Below are positions 1 through 8,989 of a stretch of 64,000 nt of DNA, piece by piece. The stretch comes from Poa pratensis (Eukaryota > Streptophyta > Magnoliopsida > Poales > Poaceae): contig CAMZMU010000123.1 of assembly GCA_947311845.1 (NCBI GenBank), positions 12,473,652-12,537,651 on the forward strand, in the 5' to 3' direction. A program made the position numbers and the translations under genes. The notes beneath the pieces are model-generated. The model was not told the DNA's origin. It was given only the letters and a program-made list of their open reading frames with translations, and did no database searches. The first letter of the stretch is position 1, and the number at the start of each line of letters is the position of its first letter.

Positions 1-659
1 TTTTTCCCCTGCAATTTGTGAACCACAATTTTTTACGAACATCAAGCTACGGTGACGATGAATTGCTCACATTTCTAACACACCTTTTAAACATCGTTCC
101 CCAATGGCAGCTTCTTCACTACAGTGTCAAAACACTTTTCACATGAACAACAAAAAGTACCATCTTATTTTTCCCTAATTTTCACTTTTACAAAAAAACT
201 AAAATTTCTTACCTGCGCTCATATTTTCGACACAAATTTTAAGCGTAGTTTTCCGGTGATACTTTCTTTAAGCTAACGGCGAACAAAATTGTGACTGCAA
301 TTTCTGCGCTACAAATTCGTAGATTTCTCGACCATATAGACACTTTCGACACAAGTTTTTAAACGTAGTTTCCCAATGGTAATTTTGTAGGAAACTTTTC
401 TATCGAGAACAAATTTTCGACTGTAATTTGCAAATTTCAATATTTCCCGTCTCATTAAAAAATGCTAGCTTTCCAACACAAATTTCATGTGAAAAATAAA
501 CTATTCCCGTGGTGAACAAATTTCCCACCATAATTTGTGAGCCACAAATTTTTAGACTTCTTCCCACGATCATATTTTAGACACATGTATTTAAGCGAAA
601 TAAATCCTAGAACAATTTTACACCAAAGGCGCGGCGTGCGCCGCGCTAAATTCACCTAG
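1..659 (+). mobile_element. 3' part of a Helitron
   Basis: A GC-rich palindrome at 628-646 (arms GCGCGGC/GCGCCGCGC) is followed ten bases later by CTAG at 656-659 and then T. This is the standard Helitron 3' end: a subterminal hairpin, then CTRR, with insertion between A and T. The 5' end lies before the window. The body is AT-rich and contains degenerate repeats, with no coding sequence. Homology to the intact sulfotransferase upstream region resumes at exactly base 660, which independently confirms the boundary. Confidence 0.7.
75..600 (+). repeat. Degenerate tandem repeat inside the Helitron
   Basis: A motif of the form (g/a)acacaa(a/g)ttt followed by a(a/g)cgtagttttcc or a similar string recurs near 79, 228, 350, 476 and 572. 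The spacing is about 95-150 bases, mostly 120-126. Each unit also carries a 'gaacaaattt...ctgtaatttg' block. The copies are strongly diverged. Confidence 0.5.
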
Positions 660-877
660 TACCCAGCAAAATCGCACCTGCTCGACCACTCCAGCAGCTA
701 GCCTGCGCAATTGGCCATGGCCGACAGTAACCATGACGCTGCAGAGCAAGGAGAAGCCAGCTCCTCTCCACGCTTCCCACGATGCAAGGGATGTGGAAGC
801 CGTTCTTCTTTTACCGTGGCTGCTGGCTCGCGCCTCGCTCCGTCACGAGCGTCGAGCTCGTGCAGTCCCAGTTCGCC
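660..877 (+). pseudogene. Truncated sulfotransferase copy
   Basis: This stretch aligns to 1734-1952 with only a few differences. It covers the leader, the ATG (717 here, 1791 in the intact gene) and about the first 50 codons. One A is missing from the GAGAAAGCC context near codon 14, which shifts the frame, and homology stops near 877, before the PAPS-binding loop. It cannot encode an enzyme. Its upstream part was replaced by the Helitron, which ends at 659. It is a tandem 5' partial duplicate of the gene at 1791. Confidence 0.8.
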
Positions 878-1726
878 GTGACAAGCTGGTCGACCAGGCC
901 ATCCACAGCCGCATCTGCCAAACCCTGTGAAGCCTGACCCGGCCCACAAGCCCGGTGGCCCGCGACCACCATATATGGAGACAAAGCCTCCTCCATGGGT
1001 AAGTCGTAGGCACACCGCCATGCCACCGCTACGCCAGTGGCCAGCCGGAGCCGCGCCACGAGGAGGGAGCAGATGGGGGAGCACCGGAGACCTCAACGGC
1101 TCGGCGCCGCACTGCCACGGTAGGGCGTTTTGCTGCCTTGACGGCCACCGCACGTCGCATGGGTGGCTCCTCGCCGAACAAGAGGAAGATGCAGAGGGAG
1201 GCCGTCACACGCTCGCAGCATCATGCCGTCATGGCCGCACTGTCAAGACGGCGCACCCGGGATTTGTCGCAGCATGGAGCAATGAACCCCGCCGCCGACG
1301 CCACATGGGCTTTGCCCAGTGGCAGTAGCGGGGGAGGAGGAGGGGAGGGGGGGGGGGGGGGGTGGACCGGGGCGGCTAGGGTTTGGGCGCCCCGGTGCTA
1401 CCCTACGGGAGCAGCACGGGAGCGGGAGCGGGGCAATGCAGCTGCTTACCTAATAAAAAGTGTATTAAGGTTGTGGACGGGGCATAAGGCGCCGTTTTTA
1501 CTCTATCGTTGTGCTAGTAGGTGGTGCTTTGTCACCTTGTTTGGTGGGCTTTGTTTTGCTTTATTGATGTATAAGGATGAAACGGTCGTATGCATCTTTT
1601 CGATGCAAAGGCTGGGTACCTCATTTCGAAAAAATTAAGTGTGTCAGAAGAAGGAATGGAATTGTTTTGCATCCGCATCTATCATGGATTTTTTTTTCCG
1701 GGGATATCCACCGTCGATCTGCGTAT
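878..1726. other. GC-rich then AT-rich spacer with a G16 tract
   Basis: This is the spacer between the broken and intact sulfotransferase copies. The first 550 bases are GC-rich with only incidental open frames. An uninterrupted run of 16 G occurs at 1347-1362. I recognise no gene here; the GC-rich part could be an unclassified repeat insertion. Confidence 0.4.
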
Positions 1727-1727
1727 C

Positions 1728-1736
1728 CATATATAC
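1728..1736 (+). promoter_or_regulatory. TATA box of the sulfotransferase gene
   Basis: CATATATAC lies about 55 bases before the ATG at 1791, a suitable distance for a short leader. The position equivalent to its middle in the duplicated copy is where the Helitron inserted. Confidence 0.5.
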
Positions 1737-1790
1737 CCAGCAAAATCGCACCTGCTCGACCACTCCAGCAGCTAGCCTGCTCAATTGGCC

Positions 1791-2765
1791 ATGGCCGACA
1801 GTAACCATGACGCTGCAGAGCAAGGAGAAAGCCAGCTCCTCTCCACCCTCCCCACGAGGCAAGGGATGTGGAAGCCGTTCTTCCTCTACCGCGGCTGCTG
1901 GCTCACGCCCCGCTCCGTCACGAGCGTCGCGCTCGTGCAGTCCCAGTTCACGCCGCGCCCCGACGACGTCTTCCTCGCCACTTACCCCAAGTGCGGCACC
2001 ACCTGGCTAAAGGCGCTCGCCTTCGCCATCGCCAACCGCTCCCGGCACCGCGTCATCTCCGGCTCCACCGACCACCCGCTGCTCACCACCCACCCGCAGG
2101 ACCTCGTGCCGTTCCTCGAGCTGCCCCACCGCGACGTCCACCCGGTCGCCGACCTCGACGCGCTCCCCTCCCCGAGGCTCCTCTCCACCCACCTGTCGCC
2201 GTCGCTGCTGCCTCCGCGCCTGCACGCGCTCGGCTGCCGCGTCGTGTACCTGTGCCGGGAGCCCAAGGACGTGTTCGTCTCCACCTGGCACTACATGAAC
2301 AAGGTGGGCGAGGGCTTCCACATCGACATGGACGCGTCCTTCCAGCTCTTCTGCGAGGGGATGTCCCTGTGCGGGCCTCTCTGGGCGCACTACCTCGGCT
2401 ACTGGGAGCAGAGCCTGGCGGAGCCAGACAGGGTCCTCTTCCTGAAATACGACGACATGATGGCCGACACAGGCAAGCACGTCAAGATGCTCGCCGACTT
2501 CCTCCGCGTGCCTTTCACCGACGTGGAGGTCAGCGGCGGAGCCGTAGAAGAGATCGTAGGCCTGTGCAGCTTCGAGACGCTCAAGAGCCTGCCGGTGAAC
2601 TCCTCCGGAGTGTCCGATCGGATCGGTGGGATGCCGATGGAGAACGCCGCCTACTTCAGGACAGGGAAGGTGGGAGACTGGAAGACACACCTGACTCAGG
2701 AGATGGCGCAGAGGCTCGACTCCATCGTTGAGGAGAAGCTCAGAGGTTCTGGTCTCACCTTCTGA
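1791..2765 (+). CDS. Cytosolic sulfotransferase (SOT family)
   Basis: This intronless gene encodes a 324-residue protein that is full length for plant cytosolic sulfotransferases. These enzymes transfer sulfate from PAPS to hydroxyl groups of small molecules such as flavonols, brassinosteroids or other metabolites. The 5'-phosphosulfate loop YPKCGTTW is at about residues 65-72. The catalytic His lies in THLSPSLLP near residue 134. The 3'-phosphate-binding strand and helix (YLCREPKDVFVSTWHY) spans about 153-168, and the C-terminal GKVGDWK motif is near 292-298. The ATG at 1791 was chosen because the upstream in-frame codon at 1785 is TTG. No signal peptide is visible. The substrate cannot be told from sequence. 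A truncated copy lies 1.07 kb upstream. Confidence 0.93.
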   Translation: MADSNHDAAEQGESQLLSTLPTRQGMWKPFFLYRGCWLTPRSVTSVALVQSQFTPRPDDVFLATYPKCGTTWLKALAFAIANRSRHRVISGSTDHPLLTTHPQDLVPFLELPHRDVHPVADLDALPSPRLLSTHLSPSLLPPRLHALGCRVVYLCREPKDVFVSTWHYMNKVGEGFHIDMDASFQLFCEGMSLCGPLWAHYLGYWEQSLAEPDRVLFLKYDDMMADTGKHVKMLADFLRVPFTDVEVSGGAVEEIVGLCSFETLKSLPVNSSGVSDRIGGMPMENAAYFRTGKVGDWKTHLTQEMAQRLDSIVEEKLRGSGLTF

Positions 2766-3006
2766 CCGTACGTGTGATTTGCACCTTCAGTTTCATATAT
2801 GTGGCCTAGCTTGAAGGTCTTCTTTACTGGTAGTGAGCTCGATTAATTGCATCCTCGCAAGAACATGTATCCGTGTTCGAAATTTGACTATGCAATGTAC
2901 TATCAATAAGTTGTTGCTTAGTAATAAAGGTTCATCCTAGTAGTGTTGCATGCATACTGTTCCACAAAAATTTCAACAAAGCTATGTGATAATTTGTTAT
3001 TATCAA

Positions 3007-3333
3007 TATACCCCGCGCGTTGCGGCGGAAATCACTTTTAAAAAATATGTGTAAATAAAGGGATTCAATTGATCACAATTGTCGAATGGGAAAATTTTAA
3101 TTGACGTGATTTTTTTATTTGATGATTAAAAACTTGTGACGTGGCAAATTGTATGGATGAATAGTAGATGACATGAAAACATGCATGCAAAAAAATAATG
3201 TCATTAACAAATTTTAGTAGGATGACATTGACAATTGATTGGCTAAAATAGTGGGTGATGTGGATACCTTGCATGTTGAGATAGACACATTAAATGATTT
3301 CTTAGTGGGGTTTTGCTTTATAAGAAGTATAGA
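3007..3333 (-). mobile_element. Possible small non-autonomous Helitron
   Basis: Read on the minus strand, it begins TCTATACTTCTTATAAAGC, a start common in grass Helitrons, and ends in a GC palindrome region (ccgccgcaacgcgcgggg) near 3007-3026. A clear terminal CTRR is missing, so the assignment is tentative. Confidence 0.35.
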
Positions 3334-3524
3334 TATGTTATTATTCTATCGCTATCAGTGTTCCCCACTTTGGTATATTGAATTGCACGCATGTATCGCG
3401 AGCACCATTATTTAAGAGCTAAAGTAACCAATCATATATTGTGCTAGCCCTTTTTCTTTGAAAAAGGGAAGTACACTGGCCTCTATATGAAATTATGAAT
3501 AAATACATACAGTCATTTTATTGA

Positions 3525-3560
3525 CTAGATGATTCCCGACGCGATGCAGCGGGGATTTTA
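3525..3560 (-). mobile_element. Helitron-like 3' terminus
   Basis: On the minus strand an imperfect GC hairpin (ccccgctgcatcgcgtcggg) is followed by aatcat, CTAG (3525-3528) and T. This matches the Helitron 3' end pattern. The extent of the element to the right is not defined. Confidence 0.35.
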
Positions 3561-3849
3561 TAGAACATGATGTTGAAACATGTTATTTATTCATGTACTA
3601 ATTATATGTTAACAAACTATATGATGGATAAAGCAAAGAAATTATTTTATATAATTTGAAAACACCAGTACGTATCAAATGACTTACATATATAAAAGTA
3701 AATTCTTGTGCATAATAAATACAACAAAATGGAACATTGTGTGTCGTCCAAAAGATCAAGGTGGTTTAGGCATTGAATTGCTAGAAATTAAAAACATATG
3801 CTTGTAGCTACTTACTAGTAATCTTATTACTTGTCGCACTTGTCTTCCA

Positions 3850-4100
3850 ACAGGAGCGACGAAATGTAACAGTCGCCCAGACGGACTCTATTCCTCTGCA
3901 GCTATGGAGGTGCTATGTGGGCAAGGCAGCGTTTCTCGTAGGACTCTGCATCGGCGCACTTAAGCTTCTGGGTTCTGGCAGGCCTTGCCGGCGTGGTTGG
4001 CTCTGGCACCGGGATCATGTTCGCCGTCACTGTCTTGTACTCGTGCTTGGAAGATACCAGCTATGGAGAAGGGCCGGCTGGTGCCTTTGGTTTCTATAAC
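3850..4100 (+). pseudogene. Fragment resembling the Sec61 alpha C-terminus
   Basis: Translating 3916-3975 gives GKAAFLVGLCIGALKLL. After a change of frame, 3976-4100 gives GLAGVVGSGTGIMFAVTVLY and then a short acidic tail and a stop. The order AAF...CIGAL...GSGTGI..AVT..Y matches the last transmembrane segment region of the Sec61 alpha translocon subunit. The frame break and the absence of upstream Sec61 sequence mark it as a relic. I made this identification from motif memory only. Confidence 0.45.
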
Positions 4101-6246
4101 TAAACTATAACTAGTTCTACATTAGATAAAAGAAAAGAAAGAAGACGCCGGAGTAATACAGGGGTTGACAAGAGAAAGTTGCTGCCAAATAGCACAACCA
4201 GTAGCTCATACATTGGTTGACCAAAGAAAGGCGCTGGAGTCACGTCGACGACCAACCCCATCCAACCGCCAAAATCTCATTGGGAATAATTGATGCGGGC
4301 GAGCTCAGGAGGAGAAGAGCGATGAATCGAGTTGGCGGATGTGATGGAGCAGCTCGAGGGGGATTCGTTGGTAGCAACAGAGGCGGTGGAGGTGGACGAA
4401 ATTGGTCAACAGCCGTGGCAGCAAGAAGGAGATCGAGAGGAGAGATCGAGTCGAGAGAGAGCTCGAGATAGAGAGAGGTGAGTGAGAGAGGGGGTGGGCT
4501 AGGAGCTTATCTCCCGAACCGACTGGGCCTTAGGGGTCAATTGGGCCAAACTCATTAGACCAACTGGATCAAGCCAAACAACAACCCATTTAATTATTAA
4601 ACCTTTAAGGCGAGAAATTGAAAATGATTAAAACACCTAGTAAGTCTAAAAATCTAATAAAACTGTTCAACATTTCAAAATAATGTTCTAACTCTAATAA
4701 AAGTAGTTCCAATAGTTTTTGGACAAATATAATTATCACATAATTAAATAAAATGTTAGTCAATTAAGAAAAGTTTATTACAGCCTAAAATAAATACTTA
4801 GGAGAGTTTATAAATTACATAATAACCAATAATATTCTTGAAATGATATTCTGGATTTTATAAATTGATCCAAGGAATTCTGGAAAATATCATAAGTCCA
4901 ATTATGGAAATCAGATAGTTAATAGGTAAAAACCCAATAAATTTTTGGGGAATGAAAGCCCGAGAATAGGCCCGAGAAATAAAATTGCGAGTAAGAGTTT
5001 CTTGTAAAGCCACAAAACCCAACTTGTAATCTTTAATAGCTTAAAATAGCATTTTTTTTCTCAGGGTCAGACCCATTGAATTCCATAAATACTAGACATA
5101 TAAAATTATTAGAAAATACTCCCTAATTCTATACCTTTTACATTAATATCATTAAATCTACCTCTACCTATGCTAATATTCCTAATAATGTTAGCACTAC
5201 TACAACTAATCAATGCTAATTTTAAAACTAAATCGGCTGCTTCTACATCAGATTCACTAACATTTCTATCACTACAATCAGAATCCATTTCAGGAACATG
5301 GTCATGATTTTGATCCCTTAGTCCTCCTTCCTCCATGTCAGGCACATTAGCACTCGCAGACTAGCTAGCCAGCCAAATATAGCTAACGTCTAGTTTGTTC
5401 CAATTTTTGTATGACATTAAAAGTATTATCTACCTCTACAACATTCTTGCCTAAACTCACACCAACTTTAACGACAATGCTATGAAATAAACTAACAACA
5501 TTACTCAAACGAGTAGGCTTTGGAATCTTACCATCGACATTCTCTGGATTCCTTTGCTCTGTATCTACTCTGATGCTATTCCTCCTGGCTCTTCCCCTTA
5601 TGTTTGTGTATTTTTTTCCTTTACTGTCAAGCTTATTACCCCTTTGTACTACTTCTTATTAGATGCTTCCTTTTCTTCCTTCCACTTTCCTCCACCTCTT
5701 CTAGACTCACCGCATTCTTGTCCTATGTGTATCATATGCATCACGGTCCACAATATTCATTTACTTAATTATTTGAGTGTTGAAACCAAACTTTCTGTCG
5801 ATGCATATATATTATCTCCATCATCTCCTTCTGTAACATCCATCTTTTCCCCAAGCTTCCTCTCCGCTACATTCATAATCAGCTTTCTCTTCCAAGTCCT
5901 GCTCTCCGGCTTGGGGTTTTCCCCAAAGTCACTGTCCCTAAGCTCTTTCCTGACATTGTTCTGCTTATCTAGCATCTGCTGCCTCATGTTTTCCCCAGCT
6001 TGCGTCCACATCCACCAGACTGCCAGAAGCATCATCAGAGGACATCAACACGACTTGCTCCCCAAGCTTACTCTCGGATGTTAGCCTACACGTCTATTTT
6101 TATTTTTCTGGGTAAGAGTTTTTGCGGAGGGACATGACATCACACGACTAGCGGATTGAACCTGTCCCCGCCACATGCCTCCTCCAAGATACTAGCTATT
6201 CGCTGCCTCCAGCCACAATGTGGAAGTAAGAGGTGCATGATAACTA
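4101..6246. other. Intergenic region, probably decayed repeats
   Basis: A purine-rich block (GAGAGA runs, 4430-4490) is followed by AT-rich sequence and a pyrimidine-rich block at 5550-6070. Open frames occur on both strands of the latter but show no recognisable domain, and I regard them as compositional. No gene is supported. Confidence 0.4.
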
Positions 6247-6340
6247 CTCACTCTGATCCAAAATTAGTGTCGCAAGTTTGTATAACATGTTGTACTATCC
6301 TATTGCTATTTCCGCGACAATTAAAGCGGATCGGAGGGAG
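6247..6340. mobile_element. Stowaway MITE (short)
   Basis: It is bounded by CTCACTCTGATCC on the left and GGATCGGAGGGAG on the right, which are imperfect inverted repeats of the CTCCCTCCG type, with TA on both sides. The length is 94 bases. Confidence 0.6.
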
Positions 6341-6499
6341 TAGGATACTTGACACATAGTATGAGAGAAGAGTAGAGACGAAAGACGGTCGGAAATGCCT
6401 CCCAAATATTTAACTGGAGGATGTACCGCTCTCAAACCCTTCGTCACAAATTCACAATGCCGTGTGCGGCCTCATTGGCTCGTCGTCGTCGCCGTCGCC

Positions 6500-6840
6500 T
6501 AGTCCGAGAGAAAGAAAACCAAGTTTGTCCGAACGCGCCGTCGCCTGGCCGTTGGTTCGCGCACCGGGTCACGCACACGGCACGAGCACAACACTCGCTC
6601 ACGCCGAGGCAGGCAGGAGACGCGCACACACCAACCAAACACTAGTCAGCACGGCAGCCCACCCAAGTTGACAAACGTCACTCCCCTCCTGTCTCCTCCC
6701 CCACCCAGCAAGCAGCTCCCCTCCCTCGCTACTCACGCTCACGACACAGGTCCGCAGGCCGCACGAGGACGAATCGAAGTCCGGCCGTACCTAGGGTTTC
6801 GCTCGCCGCCGCGCCGCCGGAGGGCGGCGTCTCCGCCGAG
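6500..6840 (+). promoter_or_regulatory. DEK1: DEK1 promoter and non-coding leader exon
   Basis: A CT-rich, GC-rich stretch without an ATG-initiated long frame ends in GCCGAG at 6840 with the splice donor GTAAAC. The matching acceptor is probably TTCAGCAG at 8923-8930, giving a leader intron of about 2.09 kb before the ATG at 8990. The transcription start is not determined; the CT-rich block at 6680-6740 is typical of a TATA-less plant promoter. Confidence 0.5.
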
Positions 6841-7026
6841 GTAAACCGCCCTCTTGTTAACGCCACTGGTCCAGCCCACTGTAGCACAGGCTAGGGTTTC
6901 CGCCACGGAATTCCGGCGGGGTTCACCGGATCTGGGGGGACTCGGCGCCGACTGGGGGATGCTCTCCCCGCGGGAATTGCGGGGTCCGGGGGACTCCGCA
7001 TTCCGCGGGGGTTGGTGGGCGGAATT

Positions 7027-7046
7027 GGGGGGGGGGGGGGGGGGGG
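7027..7046 (+). repeat. G20 homopolymer in the DEK1 leader intron
   Basis: An uninterrupted run of 20 G. It may be a true microsatellite, but its length in the consensus is unreliable. Confidence 0.8.
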
Positions 7047-8049
7047 ACGGGACTTCCTGTGCGTAGTGCTTCCGAGTGACGCGCGGGGCGCCGGTTTCTG
7101 AGGAGCTTCACTACACTGTAACCTGTAAGGGTGCACGAGGAGGAATGGTTAAGGTTTTGGAGGTGTTTTGAGGCTGCGATGGCCGCTGCTCGACCTCTCC
7201 CTCGAAGCAGCCTGGAAATGGTGCCCCTTGCTGCTTCAGTCGCTGTGCTGTGCTTTGGTAGCCTGCCTTAGTTGCTGTACTGTGCTTTTTAGTAGCCGTT
7301 AGGGCCACGCGTTACCGATGGGTGGTTTGGTGGCCGTTCCGTGAGGCTTCGTAGCAAACAGTTCCGGTTGAATTTAGTATGTTTATATACATTCTAGACA
7401 CACCGGATATAGGCATTGGCGAGTATGGAGTGTGGATTTCCATTTGCCCCAAAATGTTGACATACGGAACCTTCTGTTTCCGATACTGCTGTGGATACGG
7501 TGGTCTATTTGTTTCGGTGCTTTGGATGGGCATCGGTCAGATTTAGTGCTTTTTGTATGTCTATGCGATCTCCTAGATCTTTGAATTGGCAAGATGTATA
7601 TCTTGCCATTTTTCTGTGCTAGGCTCTTTTGTTGCCTATTATGAGTGTTGCATTAAGTGATATTAATGTTTGTAATGTTACGTGCAGTTTAGTTCTCGGA
7701 TTTAGACCAGAGCTCTGTTTTCGGTAACTTTTCTGCAGTCACGAGTAATTCTGGGTTGGACTATTGAACTGGATGTGCTTAAATAGATTTTACGAGGCAG
7801 TTTCCGTTGGGTCAATCCGAAGATTCCATGTAGAGATCAATTTAATACTCCGCGTTAATGTTTTAACTCGACTGTATTGGTTGGGATTTACCGGTATACA
7901 GCTATGGGTCCTGTGACACTGTCTTGATAATTTTTGGTGGAATTGGGATTAATTTAGGCGGAGAAGTCGTTACTGGTGCCAACACTATCATTTTTTTCTT
8001 TTATTTCTGGCTCTGTTCTCGCCCAATTGGAGTCTGACAAGTGATCTGT

Positions 8050-8353
8050 TTTTTCCCCTGAGAAACACAGTACAGACACTAACAAACATGCATGTACACT
8101 CACCCCTATGAACGCACACACGCACACCGTACCCCTATAAGCACCTCCGAGAGACTGAGCCATCAGATCTTGAGGTTGTTGAAGTCACCACAGGCGCCTC
8201 ACGGTTGACTCACCTACCACTGAAAGAATAGCGCCAATTAATCCTGGATTAAATCCAGGTAAATGCGAGCACCCATGCCAAGTCTTGGATTTGAACCTCG
8301 GTGGGCTGCTTCCACCACAAGTAGACTAACTATCTGAGCTACGCTCAGTTCGT
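8050..8353 (-). mobile_element. tRNA-derived SINE, family 1
   Basis: On the minus strand the head contains GTAGCTCAGATAGTTAG (A-box like) and GAGGTTCAAATCC (B box), followed by a body with CTCGGAGGTGCTTATAGGGG and a GTGTGCGTGTG stretch. The flanks ACAAGTGATCTGT (8037-8049) and ACAAGTGATTTGT (8354-8366) form a 13-bp target duplication with one mismatch. Related copies lie at 29812 and 33784. It sits in the DEK1 leader intron. Confidence 0.75.
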
Positions 8354-8554
8354 ACAAGTGATTTGTCCTACTACCATTCAAATTTTCATTGGTCCTTAGT
8401 GGTGCTGCTTAAGGGGCAATAAATTCTTGGAAAGAACAAGTGTTCGCTACTCTGTCTCGATTTTTTTTTTGGTTTGGTAACAAGACCCTGCAGTCACTTC
8501 AAATTTTGACTTTGAGTCTGCCATGGTTTGTTTGTTAGTTGGTACATATACATC

Positions 8555-8720
8555 AAAGGACAGACCCAGTGCTAGAAGCTCCCACACTAGGTGGGGTCTG
8601 GGGAAGGATATACGAGTCAAGCCTTACCCCTGCAAAGTGCAATGCAGAGAGGCTGAGTCGAACCCAGGACCTCTTGGCACAAGTGGGGAGTACTTCACCA
8701 TTGCGCCAGGCCTGTCCTTC
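8555..8720 (-). mobile_element. Au-type SINE
   Basis: On the minus strand the head has GGCGCAATGGTGAAGT (A box) and CTGGGTTCGACTC (B box). The tail matches the Au SINE pattern, CCTTCCCCAGACCCCAC, then GGGAGCTTCTAGCACTGGG, ending GTCTGTCCTTT. The direct repeats GGTACATATACATC (8541-8554) and GGTACATCTACATC (8721-8734) are a 14-bp target duplication with one mismatch. It lies in the DEK1 leader intron. Confidence 0.8.
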
Positions 8721-8989
8721 GGTACATCTACATCACCCTATGTGAAATAATTTATAAGGTGGCTAGCATAGGACATCATGGTGTGACGAAAATATTACCA
8801 ATTTTGGGTTTCTTGGTGCATGTTTTTGTAGTGGATTGTATATACTAACATGTATACTCGAGTGACATGTAGTTATTTTGGCCGTGTTATTACTAATAAT
8901 GAAATTTGTTACTTTCTACTTGTTCAGCAGATTTCTTTGGGCCTGTATCCATGCTTTCAGCTTTCAGAAAGTGATTACCGAGGGGGAGG

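Larger units (their letters stand above)
2766..3849. other. Intergenic AT-rich DNA
   Basis: This contains the sulfotransferase 3' flank and possible Helitron-derived fragments, listed separately. I see no gene. Confidence 0.5.

Noticed and set aside
5554..6084. 176-codon open frame on the plus strand, and an 88-codon frame opposite
   Set aside because: Pyrimidine-rich composition, no recognisable domain and no splice or promoter support. It could be a decayed retroelement but cannot be assigned.
8354..8366. tRNA gene in the DEK1 leader intron, suggested by A and B boxes nearby
   Set aside because: The boxes belong to SINE heads with target duplications; no complete cloverleaf can be drawn.
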